Source: Parvibaculum sp041688015 (GTDB lineage: Bacteria > Pseudomonadota > Alphaproteobacteria > Parvibaculales > Parvibaculaceae). From it: a DNA stretch of 64,000 nt. The notes below the pieces were generated by a model. That model saw only the letters and a list, made by a program, of their open reading frames with translations, did not search any database and was not told the origin of the DNA. Location of the stretch: NCBI GenBank assembly GCA_041688015.1, contig JBDNIY010000001.1, positions 310,001-374,000 of the forward strand, read 5' to 3'. A program made the position numbers and the translations under genes. This document shows positions 1 through 8,652 of this stretch, in pieces (the stretch's first letter is position 1; each line of letters begins with the position of its first letter).

Positions 1-230
1 GCGTCAGCGCCGGTGATCTCGCAGGCCGAAATGATGGCCGGAATGTTGAGGTAGCTTTCGCTGGCGGGGGCGGGGCCAATGCAGACGCTCTCATTGGCAA
101 GACGCACGTGCATGGCGTCTGCGTCAGCTGTTGAATGAACGGCGACCGTCTTGATCCCCATTTCGCGGCAAGCACGATGAATGCGGAGCGCGATCTCGCC
201 TCGATTTGCGATGAGTACTTTTTCGAACAT
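1..230 (-). CDS. accC: Biotin carboxylase of acetyl-CoA carboxylase, N-terminal part (runs off the window)
   Basis: Only the first 76 or so codons are inside the window. The product begins MFEKVLIANRGEIALRI, the hallmark N-terminus of the biotin carboxylase ATP-grasp enzyme. This enzyme carboxylates the biotin on AccB with ATP and bicarbonate, the first half-reaction of malonyl-CoA synthesis. It starts 9 nt after the accB stop, so accB and accC are one transcript. The conserved start, the IANRGEIA motif and the accB neighbour make accC certain, although the catalytic core is not visible. Confidence 0.96.
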   Translation of the reverse strand, partial: MFEKVLIANRGEIALRIHRACREMGIKTVAVHSTADADAMHVRLANESVCIGPAPASESYLNIPAIISACEITGAD

Positions 231-239
231 GGCCGGGGC

Positions 240-680
240 CTATTCGACGATGATGAGGGGTTCGCCGAATTCAACCGGCTGGCCGTCTTCAACGAGTATC
301 TTCACCACCGTGCCCGCTTTGGTCGCGGGAATATGGTTCATCGTCTTCATAGCTTCGATGATCAACACTGTTTGGCCGACGCTGACCTTGGTGCCAACAG
401 TCACGAAAGGGGCGGTGCCGGGCTCGGCGGCAAGATAGGTCGTGCCGACCATAGGCGAGGTCAAAGCACCGGGATGCGTTGCGTCGCTGGCGACGGGTGC
501 GGCAGGCGCAGATGCTGCTAGCGCAGCGGATGCCGCCGCAGGTATGGACACCTGAGTGACTTGCCGCGCGACGCGCAGCTTGAGCGCATCCGTTTCAATT
601 TCAATTTCGCTGAGGTCGGTCTCCTTTAGGAGAGCCGCAAGTTGCCGGATCAAGTCCTGGTCTACGCCTGATTTACTCAT
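240..680 (-). CDS. accB: Biotin carboxyl carrier protein of acetyl-CoA carboxylase
   Basis: The 146-residue product has a predicted helical N-terminus, an Ala/Pro-rich linker (about residues 46-70) and a C-terminal biotinyl domain. The biotin acceptor lies in the EAMKTMNH motif, with Lys112 about 35 residues from the end, as usual for this family. It carries the carboxybiotin between AccC and the carboxyltransferase. I chose the ATG at 680 (MSKSGVDQDL) because it gives the normal family N-terminus. A longer reading from 800 would overlap aroQ and adds a stretch unlike any BCCP. The gene lies between aroQ and accC on the same strand. Confidence 0.95.
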   Translation of the reverse strand: MSKSGVDQDLIRQLAALLKETDLSEIEIETDALKLRVARQVTQVSIPAAASAALAASAPAAPVASDATHPGALTSPMVGTTYLAAEPGTAPFVTVGTKVSVGQTVLIIEAMKTMNHIPATKAGTVVKILVEDGQPVEFGEPLIIVE

Positions 681-762
681 CTCGCTTGCATTGGTCCCTG
701 ATTTGGAGCTGCCGGATTTTACTGTCGGTTGGCGGGTTGAGGACAATGTCTCAATTCCTGTT

Positions 763-1269
763 CTATTTGGAAATGTCGGCGAGGATCGCTTCAAGGGCAA
801 GCGTATAGCCCTTTACGCCGAGACCACAAATAACGCCTGTCACGACAGACGACATGGTGGAGTAGTGACGAAATTCTTCGCGCTTGTGTACGTTTGAGAT
901 GTGAACCTCAACGGCGGGAATGTCCAGCATGGCCAGTGCATCATGAATAGCAATCGAGGTATGCGAATAGGCACCCGCATTGATGATGAGGCCACACGCC
1001 ATCGAGCGGGCTTCCTGAATCCAAGTGACCAGATCGCCTTCGTGGTTGCTTTGCAAGCATAGCACACTGACACCGCGCGCCTTGGCGTCAGTGGCCACCA
1101 TCTTCTCGATGTCGGCCAGAGAGGTGCTGCCATAGATATCAGGTTCGCGTAAGCCCAATAGGTTGAGGTTTGGACCGTTCAGCACATAGATAGGCTTATC
1201 GCTCGCCTTTGACGCCGCTCGAGCTGCTGTCTTAGGCGTTTTTGCCTTCGCCACGGTTTTCCCGGCCAT
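763..1269 (-). CDS. aroQ: Type II 3-dehydroquinate dehydratase
   Basis: This enzyme converts 3-dehydroquinate to 3-dehydroshikimate in the shikimate pathway. Family signatures are NGPNLNLLGLREPDIYG near the N-terminus (with the catalytic Tyr), the NHEGDLV segment, the INAGAYSHTS loop and the EVHISN motif with the catalytic His. The protein is 168 residues against a usual 145-150. The excess is an Ala/Lys-rich N-terminal extension of about 23 residues before KPIYVLNGPN. A later start cannot be excluded, but no ATG lies between. Placement just upstream of accB-accC is common in Alphaproteobacteria, and the 82-nt gap suggests one operon. Confidence 0.95.
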   Translation of the reverse strand: MAGKTVAKAKTPKTAARAASKASDKPIYVLNGPNLNLLGLREPDIYGSTSLADIEKMVATDAKARGVSVLCLQSNHEGDLVTWIQEARSMACGLIINAGAYSHTSIAIHDALAMLDIPAVEVHISNVHKREEFRHYSTMSSVVTGVICGLGVKGYTLALEAILADISK

Positions 1270-1528
1270 TTCCCCGCCAAAATCTTCTATGCGGCGCCAT
1301 CGTCCGGCGCTTGGAATTTCCCTCGATTCGAGGCGACCCTGTTATACGCAAGTCATGAAGGCCGCGAAAGGCCTTAACAAGCCCGTATTTGTGCCCTTTT
1401 CTCAGGTCCAGACGGTCGTTGCGTTAAGTGGGGGGCGACTTGCCGTTCTGTGTCTTGAAATGCTGTGACGCCTCACCCATTATCCCGACCATAAGGGCCG
1501 CTTTGCGGCAGTCCAAGAGAAGTTTCCG

Positions 1529-1729
1529 ATGCAACTCACAGTTAATGGCGAATTACACGACGTACCGGCGGCCATCAGCCTGTTGGGCTTGATCGAACAT
1601 TTCGGTCTTGAGCCGCGCAAGGTGGCCATCGAACGTAATCTCGAAATCGTGCCCAGGTCGGCCTATGAACAAACGCAATTGGGCGAAGGTGACCGGCTTG
1701 AGATCGTTCAATTTGTCGGTGGTGGTTAG
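1529..1729 (+). CDS. thiS: Sulfur carrier protein ThiS
   Basis: A 66-residue ubiquitin-fold protein that starts MQLTVNGELHDVP and ends in Gly-Gly-Gly. The terminal Gly is adenylated and converted to a thiocarboxylate that supplies sulfur for the thiazole ring of thiamine. Length and the C-terminal di-glycine are exactly as expected. thiG follows 18 nt later. The 259-bp gap before it is the divergent promoter region with aroQ. I looked there for a TPP riboswitch (THI box) and found none. Confidence 0.93.
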   Translation: MQLTVNGELHDVPAAISLLGLIEHFGLEPRKVAIERNLEIVPRSAYEQTQLGEGDRLEIVQFVGGG

Positions 1730-1747
1730 AGTGCAGGAGAGTTGAAA

Positions 1748-2563
1748 GTGGTTGAGGCAGCGAAGGTCCAGACGAAGCGAGCAGATAGTCCCGATGACGA
1801 TCATTTTATGATCGCGGGCAAGCCCTATCGCTCGCGGCTGATTGTGGGCACCGGAAAGTACAAAGACCTTGCCGAGAATGCGGCGGCTGTCGAAGCCGCA
1901 GGCGCTGAAATCGTGACTGTTGCCGTGCGACGCGTCAATGTGACAAACCCCAAAGAACCGATGCTGGTGGACTATATCGACCCCAAGAAGGTCATGTATC
2001 TGCCAAACACGGCAGGCTGTTACACCGCGGAAGATGCGCTGCGCACGCTGCGTCTGGCGCGTGAAGCAGGCGGCTGGAAGCTGGTGAAGCTCGAAGTGCT
2101 GGGCGATCATAAAACGCTTTACCCAGACATGATTGAAACGCTGCGCGCCGCTGAAGTTCTGCTTAAAGAGGGCTTCGACGTGATGGTCTATTGCAGCGAC
2201 GATCCGATCATGGCCAAGCGTCTGGAAGACCTCGGCTGTTGCGCCATCATGCCATTGGCCGCCCCCATCGGCTCAGGCCTCGGCATTCAAAATCCGATCA
2301 ACATTCGCCTCATCATCGAGCAATCAAAAGTGCCGGTGCTGGTGGACGCGGGCGTCGGCACGGCATCTGACGCTGCCATCGCGATGGAACTTGGCTGCGA
2401 TGGTGTGCTGATGAACACCGCTATTGCCGAAGCCAAGTATCCGCTCCAGATGGCAAAAGCGATGAAGCTGGCCGTCGAAGCCGGTCGCCTTGCCTATCTT
2501 GCGGGGCGAATGCCCAAGCGCAAATATGCCGATCCGTCATCGCCGCTCGCTGGGCTGATCTAA
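1748..2563 (+). CDS. thiG: Thiazole synthase
   Basis: ThiG condenses 1-deoxyxylulose-5-phosphate, dehydroglycine and ThiS-thiocarboxylate to the thiazole phosphate of thiamine. The TIM-barrel protein shows RLIVGTGKYKDL, AVRRVN, the LVKLEVLGD strand holding the Schiff-base lysine, and the phosphate-binding DAGVGTASDAA and GCDGVLMNTAIAEA loops. The start is set by an AGGAG at 1735-1739. The GTG at 1748 lies 8 nt downstream, while the TTG at 1742 is only 2 nt away. The protein is about 271 residues with a roughly 20-residue N-terminal lead. It forms an operon with thiS. Confidence 0.95.
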   Translation: MVEAAKVQTKRADSPDDDHFMIAGKPYRSRLIVGTGKYKDLAENAAAVEAAGAEIVTVAVRRVNVTNPKEPMLVDYIDPKKVMYLPNTAGCYTAEDALRTLRLAREAGGWKLVKLEVLGDHKTLYPDMIETLRAAEVLLKEGFDVMVYCSDDPIMAKRLEDLGCCAIMPLAAPIGSGLGIQNPINIRLIIEQSKVPVLVDAGVGTASDAAIAMELGCDGVLMNTAIAEAKYPLQMAKAMKLAVEAGRLAYLAGRMPKRKYADPSSPLAGLI

Positions 2564-2565
2564 GC

Positions 2566-3318
2566 TCAGCTATTGCGAGCGGCTTTGATGGCAGCTTTCA
2601 ATTCGTTGGCCGACAAGGCACCAGGATGAGGGGTGTCACCGATTATGAATGACGGCGTGCCGTTGACCCCAAGCTCTGAGGCGAGCTTTTCGTTGCGCGC
2701 GATGATCTTGTCGATCTCAGGATCCTTCATGTCGCGGCGAAGTTTGGTGGTGTCGAGGCCAACGCTTTTTGCCAAGGTCATGATAGCGTCATCATCAATT
2801 CCGCCCTTGTGCAGATAGAGCGCCTTGTGCATCTCGAAATATTTGCCCTGCTTCCTCGCGGCCAAAGTCGCGTGGGTAGCCACGACGGAGGTCGGACCTA
2901 GAATGGGGAACTCCTTGAGGATCAGGCGTACATTGCCGTCATCCTTAATCGTGTTCATCAGCGGCGCGAAGGCCCGTTTGCAATAACCGCAGTTATAGTC
3001 AAAAAACTCGACAATCGTGACGTCGCCTTTGGGGTTACCCGCGACGAAAGACGTGGGGTCGTTGAAAATGGCGTCGTGATGCTTGGCAATGGCGCCGTTC
3101 TGCTGCTTCTTGTCAGCCGCCGTTTGCTTTGTATCTAGCGCGGTCATCGCCTCGATTAAGACTTCGGGGTTTTTGAGCAAATAGTCGTGCACAATTTTTT
3201 CGATAGCTTTGGTATCGCTAGGCCCAAAATTGGCCGCCATGGCCGAAGGGATGCCGCCCGCCAAACCAAACGCTAGCCCAAAAGCAAGAGCGCAAAGAAA
3301 TCTGATTTTTGTAAACAC
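2566..3318 (-). CDS. Periplasmic DsbA-family thiol:disulfide protein
   Basis: A 250-residue secreted thioredoxin-fold protein of the DsbA/DsbG-like type (Com1/27 kDa outer membrane protein group). A signal peptide covers about residues 1-28, ending SAMA. The redox motif CGYC is at 110-113 in FFDYNCGYCK, and the cis-proline loop is in GVNGTPSFIIG. The start is a GTG whose G is shared with the last base of the TAG stop of the upstream M48 protease gene, with a GAGAG ribosome site inside that gene. The pair is therefore translationally coupled and both products go to the periplasm. It may oxidise or isomerise disulfides; the sequence does not decide which. Confidence 0.88.
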   Translation of the reverse strand: MFTKIRFLCALAFGLAFGLAGGIPSAMAANFGPSDTKAIEKIVHDYLLKNPEVLIEAMTALDTKQTAADKKQQNGAIAKHHDAIFNDPTSFVAGNPKGDVTIVEFFDYNCGYCKRAFAPLMNTIKDDGNVRLILKEFPILGPTSVVATHATLAARKQGKYFEMHKALYLHKGGIDDDAIMTLAKSVGLDTTKLRRDMKDPEIDKIIARNEKLASELGVNGTPSFIIGDTPHPGALSANELKAAIKAARNS

Positions 3319-4688
3319 TATTGATCTCTCGTCCGTTTGTTGGCGAGGGCAATGTCCTGCGCGAGTAGCCACTCGGGCGTGCCCTGCTTGAGGAGTGATT
3401 GCGCCTTGAGGGCATGACCGTAGGCGTCGGGTTTGGCCCCTAAGGCTTCATAATATCGCGCGGTGGAAAGTTCGGCCATACCAATCTGGTTGAGGCGACC
3501 ATAGGCCACGGCAAGTTGATAATAGGCAAACGGGTTATCCGCATCGCCCGCAATCGATTGTTTCAACAACCCGAGTGCTTCCTTCGCGTAGTCCACGCGA
3601 TCGGTCGCCAAGAGCGATTGGGCGAGCCCAAGCTCCAGCTGAGGTTCGTTTGGATCGAGCGCGTGGGCTTTGCGATAGCTCGGAATCGAAGCATCAACAT
3701 GGCCGCCCTCATAGTCGATCTGGCCTTTTAGCTCCCAAATGTAAGGGTTGTTTGGCATCTTCGCGATGAGCGGAACCAACTCGGCCTGCGCCTTGTTGTT
3801 GTCGCCCATTTTGTGATAGGCGACCGCACGGCCGTAATGGGCATAGTCGCTTTGATCTGATTGTGGATAGCGGCGCAGCGTGACACTGGGATCATCGACA
3901 AAGCCATTGAGTTTAGCCTGAATCATTTTGAATTCATGGATGCGTTCAGGCGAATCCGGCGTGTCATAATAGGGTGACGCCTTGACGCGCTGTTCAAGCG
4001 AGGCAAGACGATCTTCCGAGATAGGGTGACTACGGATAAACGGATCTTGTGATGTGGAACTTAGGGCCTCCTGATCGCGGAACCGTTCAAACAGCATAAG
4101 CATGCCTTTGCCAGATTCATGCCCGCGCTGAAGGTAGGTGGCGCCCGCCTGATCTGCGCTGCCTTCCTGTTGGCGCGTATAGGCAAGCACCGAACGTTGC
4201 GCCACCTGCGAACCGCCCGCCAAAATGGCCATGCCAGCGTCACCAGCGCCCGCGATGATGGCACCTAGGCCTGCGATCATTGAGGCATAATAGGGAAGGG
4301 CGAGTTTGCCCATGGCCTCGCCACCCCGCGCAAGATGACCACCGGCCATATGGCCGGTTTCATGCGCGATAACGCCGCTCAGTTCCATTGGCGCATCCGC
4401 TTGCGTAATGAGGCCTGTATTGATGAAAAGATGTTGGCCGCCAGCCACGAAAGCATTGATGTTGGGGTCCATCACAAGATGGACCTGCACCGCCGATGGC
4501 ACCAGACCGGCTGCCCGCCATATCGGTTCGGAATAGTCGCGGATCATTTTTTCGGTTTCGGCATCGCGTACAATCGAAATGCTGGCCGCCTGCGCTGTCG
4601 CAAACGGCACAAATGCCATCATGGCGCTAAGACAAATTGCGCTTGCGGTTCTCGCTCGACCCATACGCGTCGGCACCAGAAATTTCAT
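3318..4688 (-). CDS. Periplasmic M48-family metalloprotease with TPR repeats (BepA-like)
   Basis: A 456-residue zinc protease. It has a signal peptide (about 1-34), an M48 domain with the zinc motif HETGH at 109-113 in VIAHETGHMAGGHLARG and the downstream Glu ligand in QEGSADQAG, then TPR-like helices from about residue 280 to the end. The architecture matches BepA/YfgC and related proteases that act on outer-membrane assembly. A good AAGGGAG site precedes the ATG. The gene reads straight into the DsbA-like gene with a one-base overlap, which fits joint quality control of disulfide-bonded envelope proteins. The exact substrate is unknown. Confidence 0.88.
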   Translation of the reverse strand: MKFLVPTRMGRARTASAICLSAMMAFVPFATAQAASISIVRDAETEKMIRDYSEPIWRAAGLVPSAVQVHLVMDPNINAFVAGGQHLFINTGLITQADAPMELSGVIAHETGHMAGGHLARGGEAMGKLALPYYASMIAGLGAIIAGAGDAGMAILAGGSQVAQRSVLAYTRQQEGSADQAGATYLQRGHESGKGMLMLFERFRDQEALSSTSQDPFIRSHPISEDRLASLEQRVKASPYYDTPDSPERIHEFKMIQAKLNGFVDDPSVTLRRYPQSDQSDYAHYGRAVAYHKMGDNNKAQAELVPLIAKMPNNPYIWELKGQIDYEGGHVDASIPSYRKAHALDPNEPQLELGLAQSLLATDRVDYAKEALGLLKQSIAGDADNPFAYYQLAVAYGRLNQIGMAELSTARYYEALGAKPDAYGHALKAQSLLKQGTPEWLLAQDIALANKRTRDQ

Positions 4689-4789
4689 TCTTGCTCCCTT
4701 GGTCCAATTCGACCCGCTGACCCTTTGGTCTTAGGCGAAATGGCTCTATCCCGAATGACCAACCTGACGGCAGGGCTATCGGCTTTATT

Positions 4790-4852
4790 CCGTCTATTTT
4801 CTGAAACGGCCCGTCTATCTTCTGAAACGGCCAGCGTGTTTTTTGAAACGGT
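4790..4852. repeat. Three direct repeats of 21 bp in the divergent M48/ggt promoter region
   Basis: Three consecutive 21-bp units occupy 4790-4810, 4811-4831 and 4832-4852. The first two differ at one position (CCGTCTATYTTCTGAAACGGC); the third keeps TTTTTTGAAACGG and is diverged at its 5' end. The 21-bp period is two helical turns, so the TGAAACGG core falls on the same DNA face each time, as in phased operator arrays. It lies 102 bp upstream of the M48 protease start and 215 bp upstream of the ggt start. Confidence 0.7.
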
Positions 4853-5066
4853 AAGTGGGGTCGTGTCGCCCGTCAATTAAACCTCTGCTAAACCTCTGCC
4901 ATATTGTGTCTAGGTTTAACGTTAGAGCGATCTAATTCCGGCGATCATGTCCGGTGATCGTGTAATGTGTGTCAGGAAAGCCTGCAATCAAGGCCGAATT
5001 GTGGACAAGTCGGCGTGGTTGGGCTTTGCTGCGGCGTTACGGTGGCCAAGGAGCTGGAAGATAAAA

Positions 5067-6536
5067 ATGGGAGAGCGAATGTTGCGCCAAGGGATAAAAC
5101 GGGCAGTTGGTTTGTTGGGGGGCGTGATACTGGTGGCTCAGCTGACCGCTTGTGCAGATGCGCCGCGTGACACGCCCCTCGGTGCGACGGCAGGGTCAAG
5201 CAGTCTGGTGACGAAGCAGCAGCGCGACAACTATGGCTTGAAGAAGATGGAGCTCATGCCGGACGGCTCGTCTTTTGCGGGTGCCGTGATTGCCGATGAG
5301 CCGACGGCGGCCCTGATCGCTCGCAACGCTTTGGAAAAAGGCGGCAACGCCGCGGACGCAGCAACAGCCCTTTATTTTGCACTGTCGGTGACCTATCCAG
5401 CCGCCGCAAGCCTCGGCGGCGGCGGTCTGTGTCTGGTGCGTGAGCCAGCCAAAGGCGACGTCACGACCATTTCTTTTCTCGCCGCGCGCCCGCAAGCAGG
5501 CGGCGCGGTCGGCGTGCCGGGCAATGTGCGCGGCTTTGCGTATCTGCAAGCGCGGTACGGCAAGGTGGCATGGTCCACGCTGGTGTCGCCCGCAGAGCGT
5601 ATGGCTGCGACAGGGTTTCAAGTTTCACGCGCGACGGCACGTCAATTTACTGACAATGCGCAAGTGATCGGGCGTTCCGCTGATCTGAGCGGATTGTTTG
5701 CGCGAGCGGATGGCACGCCACACGGCGAAGCGGAGCGGATAGCGCAAGCGGCACTAGCCGGAACGCTCGGGCGTATTCGCGCGCGCGGCGTGGCGGGCTT
5801 TTATCAGGGAGATTTCGCCCACCAATTTGTCGCTCAGGCAGCCGCGCAGGGCGGCGCGCTGACCCTCGCTGATATGCGGGATTATCATCCAGACATTGCG
5901 CCAGCGCAGGCGATCGCGTCCGGTCAGTTGAATGTCATGTTGCCCGCGACAGGTTTTGAAGCGGGGACATTTGCTCAGGCGCTTTGGCAGGACATTCAAA
6001 ATGCCAAAGGCACATCTGATTTGAACGCGCTGGCGCAAAAGGCGGCCACGTCTGTTGGCGCGTCCAATGATGCGCTCAATCACGATTATGGATCGACCTC
6101 CTTTGTGACGGTCGATGCAACGGGCGGAGCGGTCGCCTGCGGTGTAACGATGAACGGGGCGTTTGGGGCGGGCCATGTCGCCCCGACAAGTGGCGTTGTG
6201 CTGGCCGCGACGCCGGACACAGCGGTCACGGGGCGTGCAGGCGCCTTCATTGTGCCCGTGATGCTTGTCCGTGCAAAATCAAAGGATGGGTTTTTTGGCG
6301 CAGGGGCGGGTGTCGGATCACCCCAAGGAGGCGCTGCGATTGAGAGCGCTGTCGCTGCCGGACTGACCGGCGACCAAGGCGCTGCTGAACGTGCGCTCGC
6401 ATCAAGCACAGCCACAGCGCAATCTCCCGCCAATCTTGTGATGTGCCCGCTCGGGCTGCCGCGCGGTACATGCACGGCAGATGTCGGGCCTGAAAGCGCG
6501 GGCGTCGGCTTTGGTGCCGTCGCGTCGGGCCGTTAA
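5067..6536 (+). CDS. Gamma-glutamyltransferase-family lipoprotein
   Basis: An Ntn-hydrolase precursor of the gamma-glutamyltranspeptidase family. The conserved N-terminal pattern (ALEKGGNAADAA, SLGGGG) is followed by VGVPGNVRGF and by the DYGSTSFVTVD segment, in which Thr344 is the expected autocleavage nucleophile. The N-terminus carries a lipoprotein signal with an LTAC lipobox, so the protein is likely anchored in the envelope. At 489 residues it is shorter than typical GGTs (530-580), and I do not see all canonical substrate residues, so activity on glutathione is inferred. The ATG at 5067 has GGAAG 7 nt upstream; an ATG at 5079 is possible. Confidence 0.82.
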   Translation: MGERMLRQGIKRAVGLLGGVILVAQLTACADAPRDTPLGATAGSSSLVTKQQRDNYGLKKMELMPDGSSFAGAVIADEPTAALIARNALEKGGNAADAATALYFALSVTYPAAASLGGGGLCLVREPAKGDVTTISFLAARPQAGGAVGVPGNVRGFAYLQARYGKVAWSTLVSPAERMAATGFQVSRATARQFTDNAQVIGRSADLSGLFARADGTPHGEAERIAQAALAGTLGRIRARGVAGFYQGDFAHQFVAQAAAQGGALTLADMRDYHPDIAPAQAIASGQLNVMLPATGFEAGTFAQALWQDIQNAKGTSDLNALAQKAATSVGASNDALNHDYGSTSFVTVDATGGAVACGVTMNGAFGAGHVAPTSGVVLAATPDTAVTGRAGAFIVPVMLVRAKSKDGFFGAGAGVGSPQGGAAIESAVAAGLTGDQGAAERALASSTATAQSPANLVMCPLGLPRGTCTADVGPESAGVGFGAVASGR

Positions 6537-6553
6537 GCGGATAGCTGATCACG

Positions 6554-7741
6554 ATGAGCAAACCCAAAATTTCGGCGCGGAGCGACGTTGCGTCGTTCAT
6601 CGCTATGGACGTGATGCGCGAAGCAACGGCAATGGACCGGCAGGGTGGTGAGGCGCAGCGCATCATTCATCTTGAGGTCGGTCAGCCATCGACGCCTGCG
6701 CCTAAACGGGTCCGCGAGGCGGCAGCACATGCCCTCGTTCATGAGCGCCTTGGCTATACAGATGCGCTGGGCTTGCCCAAATTGCGTGCGCGCATCGCGG
6801 CACACTATGGCGAGCACTATGGGGTGGATGTTGCCGCAGAGCGCGTCGCCATCACGTCGGGTTCGTCAGGGGGCTTTGTGCTGGCGTTTCTCGCCTGCTT
6901 TGACCCTGGCGCGCGCATCGCCATTTGCGAGCCTGGCTACCCCGCCTATCGCAATATCCTGACGGCGCTCGGCCTTGTGCCTGTTGGCATTCCTGTTGGC
7001 CCCGAAACGCGCTGGGCGATGACACCGGAATTGATTGAGGCCGCCGAGCGCCAACATGGCCGCATCGAAGGCGTGCTTGTCGCCAGCCCGGCAAACCCGA
7101 CCGGCACCATGTTGACGCCTGAAGCGCTGGCAGCGCTGACAGCCTCTTGCGAAGCGAACGGCCGGTGGTTCATTTCCGATGAAATCTATCACGGCATCTC
7201 ATTTGGCATGCCCGAAGTAACAGCCCTCGCATCCTCGCCCGATGCCATCATCGCCAACAGCTTCTCCAAATATTACAGCATGACAGGCTGGCGTCTTGGT
7301 TGGTTGGTCGTGCCCGAGCGTCTCGTGCGCCCGCTGGAAAGGCTGGCGCAGAACCTCTTCATCTCGCCGCCTGCCATTGCGCAGGAGGCGGCCATCGCGG
7401 CTTTCGATGCGCGCGAGGAGCTAGATGCCAATGTCGCGATCTATGCGGCCAATCGCGATCTTCTGCTCAAGGCTTTGCCCGACGCGGGGCTAGACAATTT
7501 TGCACCGGCCGACGGGGCATTTTATCTCTATGCGAATGTCGCTCATGTGATGGCGAAGGATACCAACATGGATAGCGTTGAGTTTTGTCGTCGCATGTTG
7601 CACGAAACAGGTGTGGCGGCGACACCCGGCCTCGACTTTGATCCCCATCGCGGTGGCCAGACCTTGCGTTTCTCATTTGCTGGCGCAACCGACGATATGG
7701 CCGAAGCAGCGGTCCGTCTTAAACACTGGTTGGGCCGATAG
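6554..7741 (+). CDS. PLP-dependent class I/II aminotransferase
   Basis: A 395-residue fold-type I aminotransferase. Visible signatures are TSGSSGGF, CEPGYPAYRN, ASPANPTGT, SDEIYHGISF and NSFSKYYSMTGWRLG, with the PLP lysine at 239. This is the aspartate/aromatic (AspC/PatA-like) group; the amino donor and acceptor cannot be read from the sequence. It begins 17 nt after the ggt stop, on the same strand, so the two are probably cotranscribed. That hints at, but does not prove, a shared role in amino-acid recycling. Confidence 0.88.
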   Translation: MSKPKISARSDVASFIAMDVMREATAMDRQGGEAQRIIHLEVGQPSTPAPKRVREAAAHALVHERLGYTDALGLPKLRARIAAHYGEHYGVDVAAERVAITSGSSGGFVLAFLACFDPGARIAICEPGYPAYRNILTALGLVPVGIPVGPETRWAMTPELIEAAERQHGRIEGVLVASPANPTGTMLTPEALAALTASCEANGRWFISDEIYHGISFGMPEVTALASSPDAIIANSFSKYYSMTGWRLGWLVVPERLVRPLERLAQNLFISPPAIAQEAAIAAFDAREELDANVAIYAANRDLLLKALPDAGLDNFAPADGAFYLYANVAHVMAKDTNMDSVEFCRRMLHETGVAATPGLDFDPHRGGQTLRFSFAGATDDMAEAAVRLKHWLGR

Positions 7742-7813
7742 CGCCGTCCCTTTGTTCGCCCTAAGATGGGCCCGAACGTAATCCCCGAACGCAATTAATG
7801 TCAGGCAAAGCCG

Positions 7814-8245
7814 ATGGCCGCGAGTAACGAATATATGGAATTCATCGTCGAGCAATTGGAGCGGCTCGGGCCGATCCAGATGCGGCGCATGTTCGGTGGC
7901 ACGGGGCTCTATCTCGATGGCATGATGTTCGGCGTCGTTTTCGGCGAGACGCTCTATTTCAAAGTCGATGATCGCAATCGAGCCGACTACCAAAGTGAAG
8001 ACATGGCACCCTTCACCTATGAGATGACCAACGGCAAAACCGGCGCGCTTTCCTATTATGAAGTTCCCGAACGTCTGCTGGATGATGGCGACGAACTGAC
8101 CGAATGGGCGCGCAAATCCATCGACGTCATGCATGCTGTGCAGAGCGAAAAGCGCGCCAAAGCCGCCCGGGTCGCCGAGCGCAAAAAGAACGCGCCTCCC
8201 AAGAAGAAGACGGCAAAAAAGACGACGACAAAAAAGCTGAAGTAG
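7814..8245 (+). CDS. TfoX/Sxy N-terminal-domain protein with a lysine-rich tail
   Basis: A 143-residue protein. Residues 1 to about 105 form the TfoX N-terminal domain, recognised by QMRRMFGGTGLYLDGMMFGVV and by the LYFKVDD strand. The tail is Lys/Ala/Pro-rich and resembles a nucleic-acid-binding tail. Sxy/TfoX proteins regulate competence with CRP in gamma-proteobacteria, but single-domain alphaproteobacterial members have no settled role. It lies 72 nt after the aminotransferase and converges on an NTF2-like gene with only a 5-bp gap. Confidence 0.85.
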   Translation: MAASNEYMEFIVEQLERLGPIQMRRMFGGTGLYLDGMMFGVVFGETLYFKVDDRNRADYQSEDMAPFTYEMTNGKTGALSYYEVPERLLDDGDELTEWARKSIDVMHAVQSEKRAKAARVAERKKNAPPKKKTAKKTTTKKLK

Positions 8246-8250
8246 GGACC

Positions 8251-8652
8251 TTACTTCGGCACCATTTTCGCCAGCAGCTTGCCCATCATCTCATGTAGTT
8301 TGTTGACGGCCTTGAGTGGTCGCACCATCACTTTGAAGCTGGTGATTTGCCCGGCATCGTTCCACCCGATCATGTCGATGCCGTTGATCGTAATGCCTTC
8401 AATGACCGTCTCGAACTCGAGCACCCCAGAATTTGGGCCAAACCACTCGCCGACATAGCGGAATTCATCATTACCCAGAACATGCATGGCCGCGCTCAGA
8501 TAGAGCTTGGTGATAGCCTTGCCCACCTGCGGCGTGTGTACCACCGGCGATTGAAAGACGACCTCGTCTGCCAACAACGTGTCGAGCGCAGCCGGGTCGC
8601 CGCCCTTCATGGCTTTGTGCCAGCTTTCAATTGCCTGTGGTTGCATGGTCAT
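8251..8652 (-). CDS. NTF2/SnoaL-like domain protein
   Basis: A 133-residue small alpha+beta protein of the SnoaL/nuclear transport factor 2 fold. It is recognised by an N-terminal helix, LLADEVVFQSPVV, and paired beta strands ending ITSFKVMVRPLKAV. Such proteins bind small hydrophobic molecules, sometimes as isomerases or hydrolases; no catalytic residue can be assigned. Its ATG overlaps the TGA of the upstream enoyl-CoA hydratase by 4 nt (ATGA). It is thus the last gene of a three-gene operon and is probably linked to acyl-CoA or ring catabolism. Confidence 0.78.
   Translation of the reverse strand: MTMQPQAIESWHKAMKGGDPAALDTLLADEVVFQSPVVHTPQVGKAITKLYLSAAMHVLGNDEFRYVGEWFGPNSGVLEFETVIEGITINGIDMIGWNDAGQITSFKVMVRPLKAVNKLHEMMGKLLAKMVPK

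Noticed and set aside
1270..1528. TPP riboswitch upstream of thiS-thiG
   Set aside because: No CTGAGA / ACCTGATCTGG thi-box elements in the gap.
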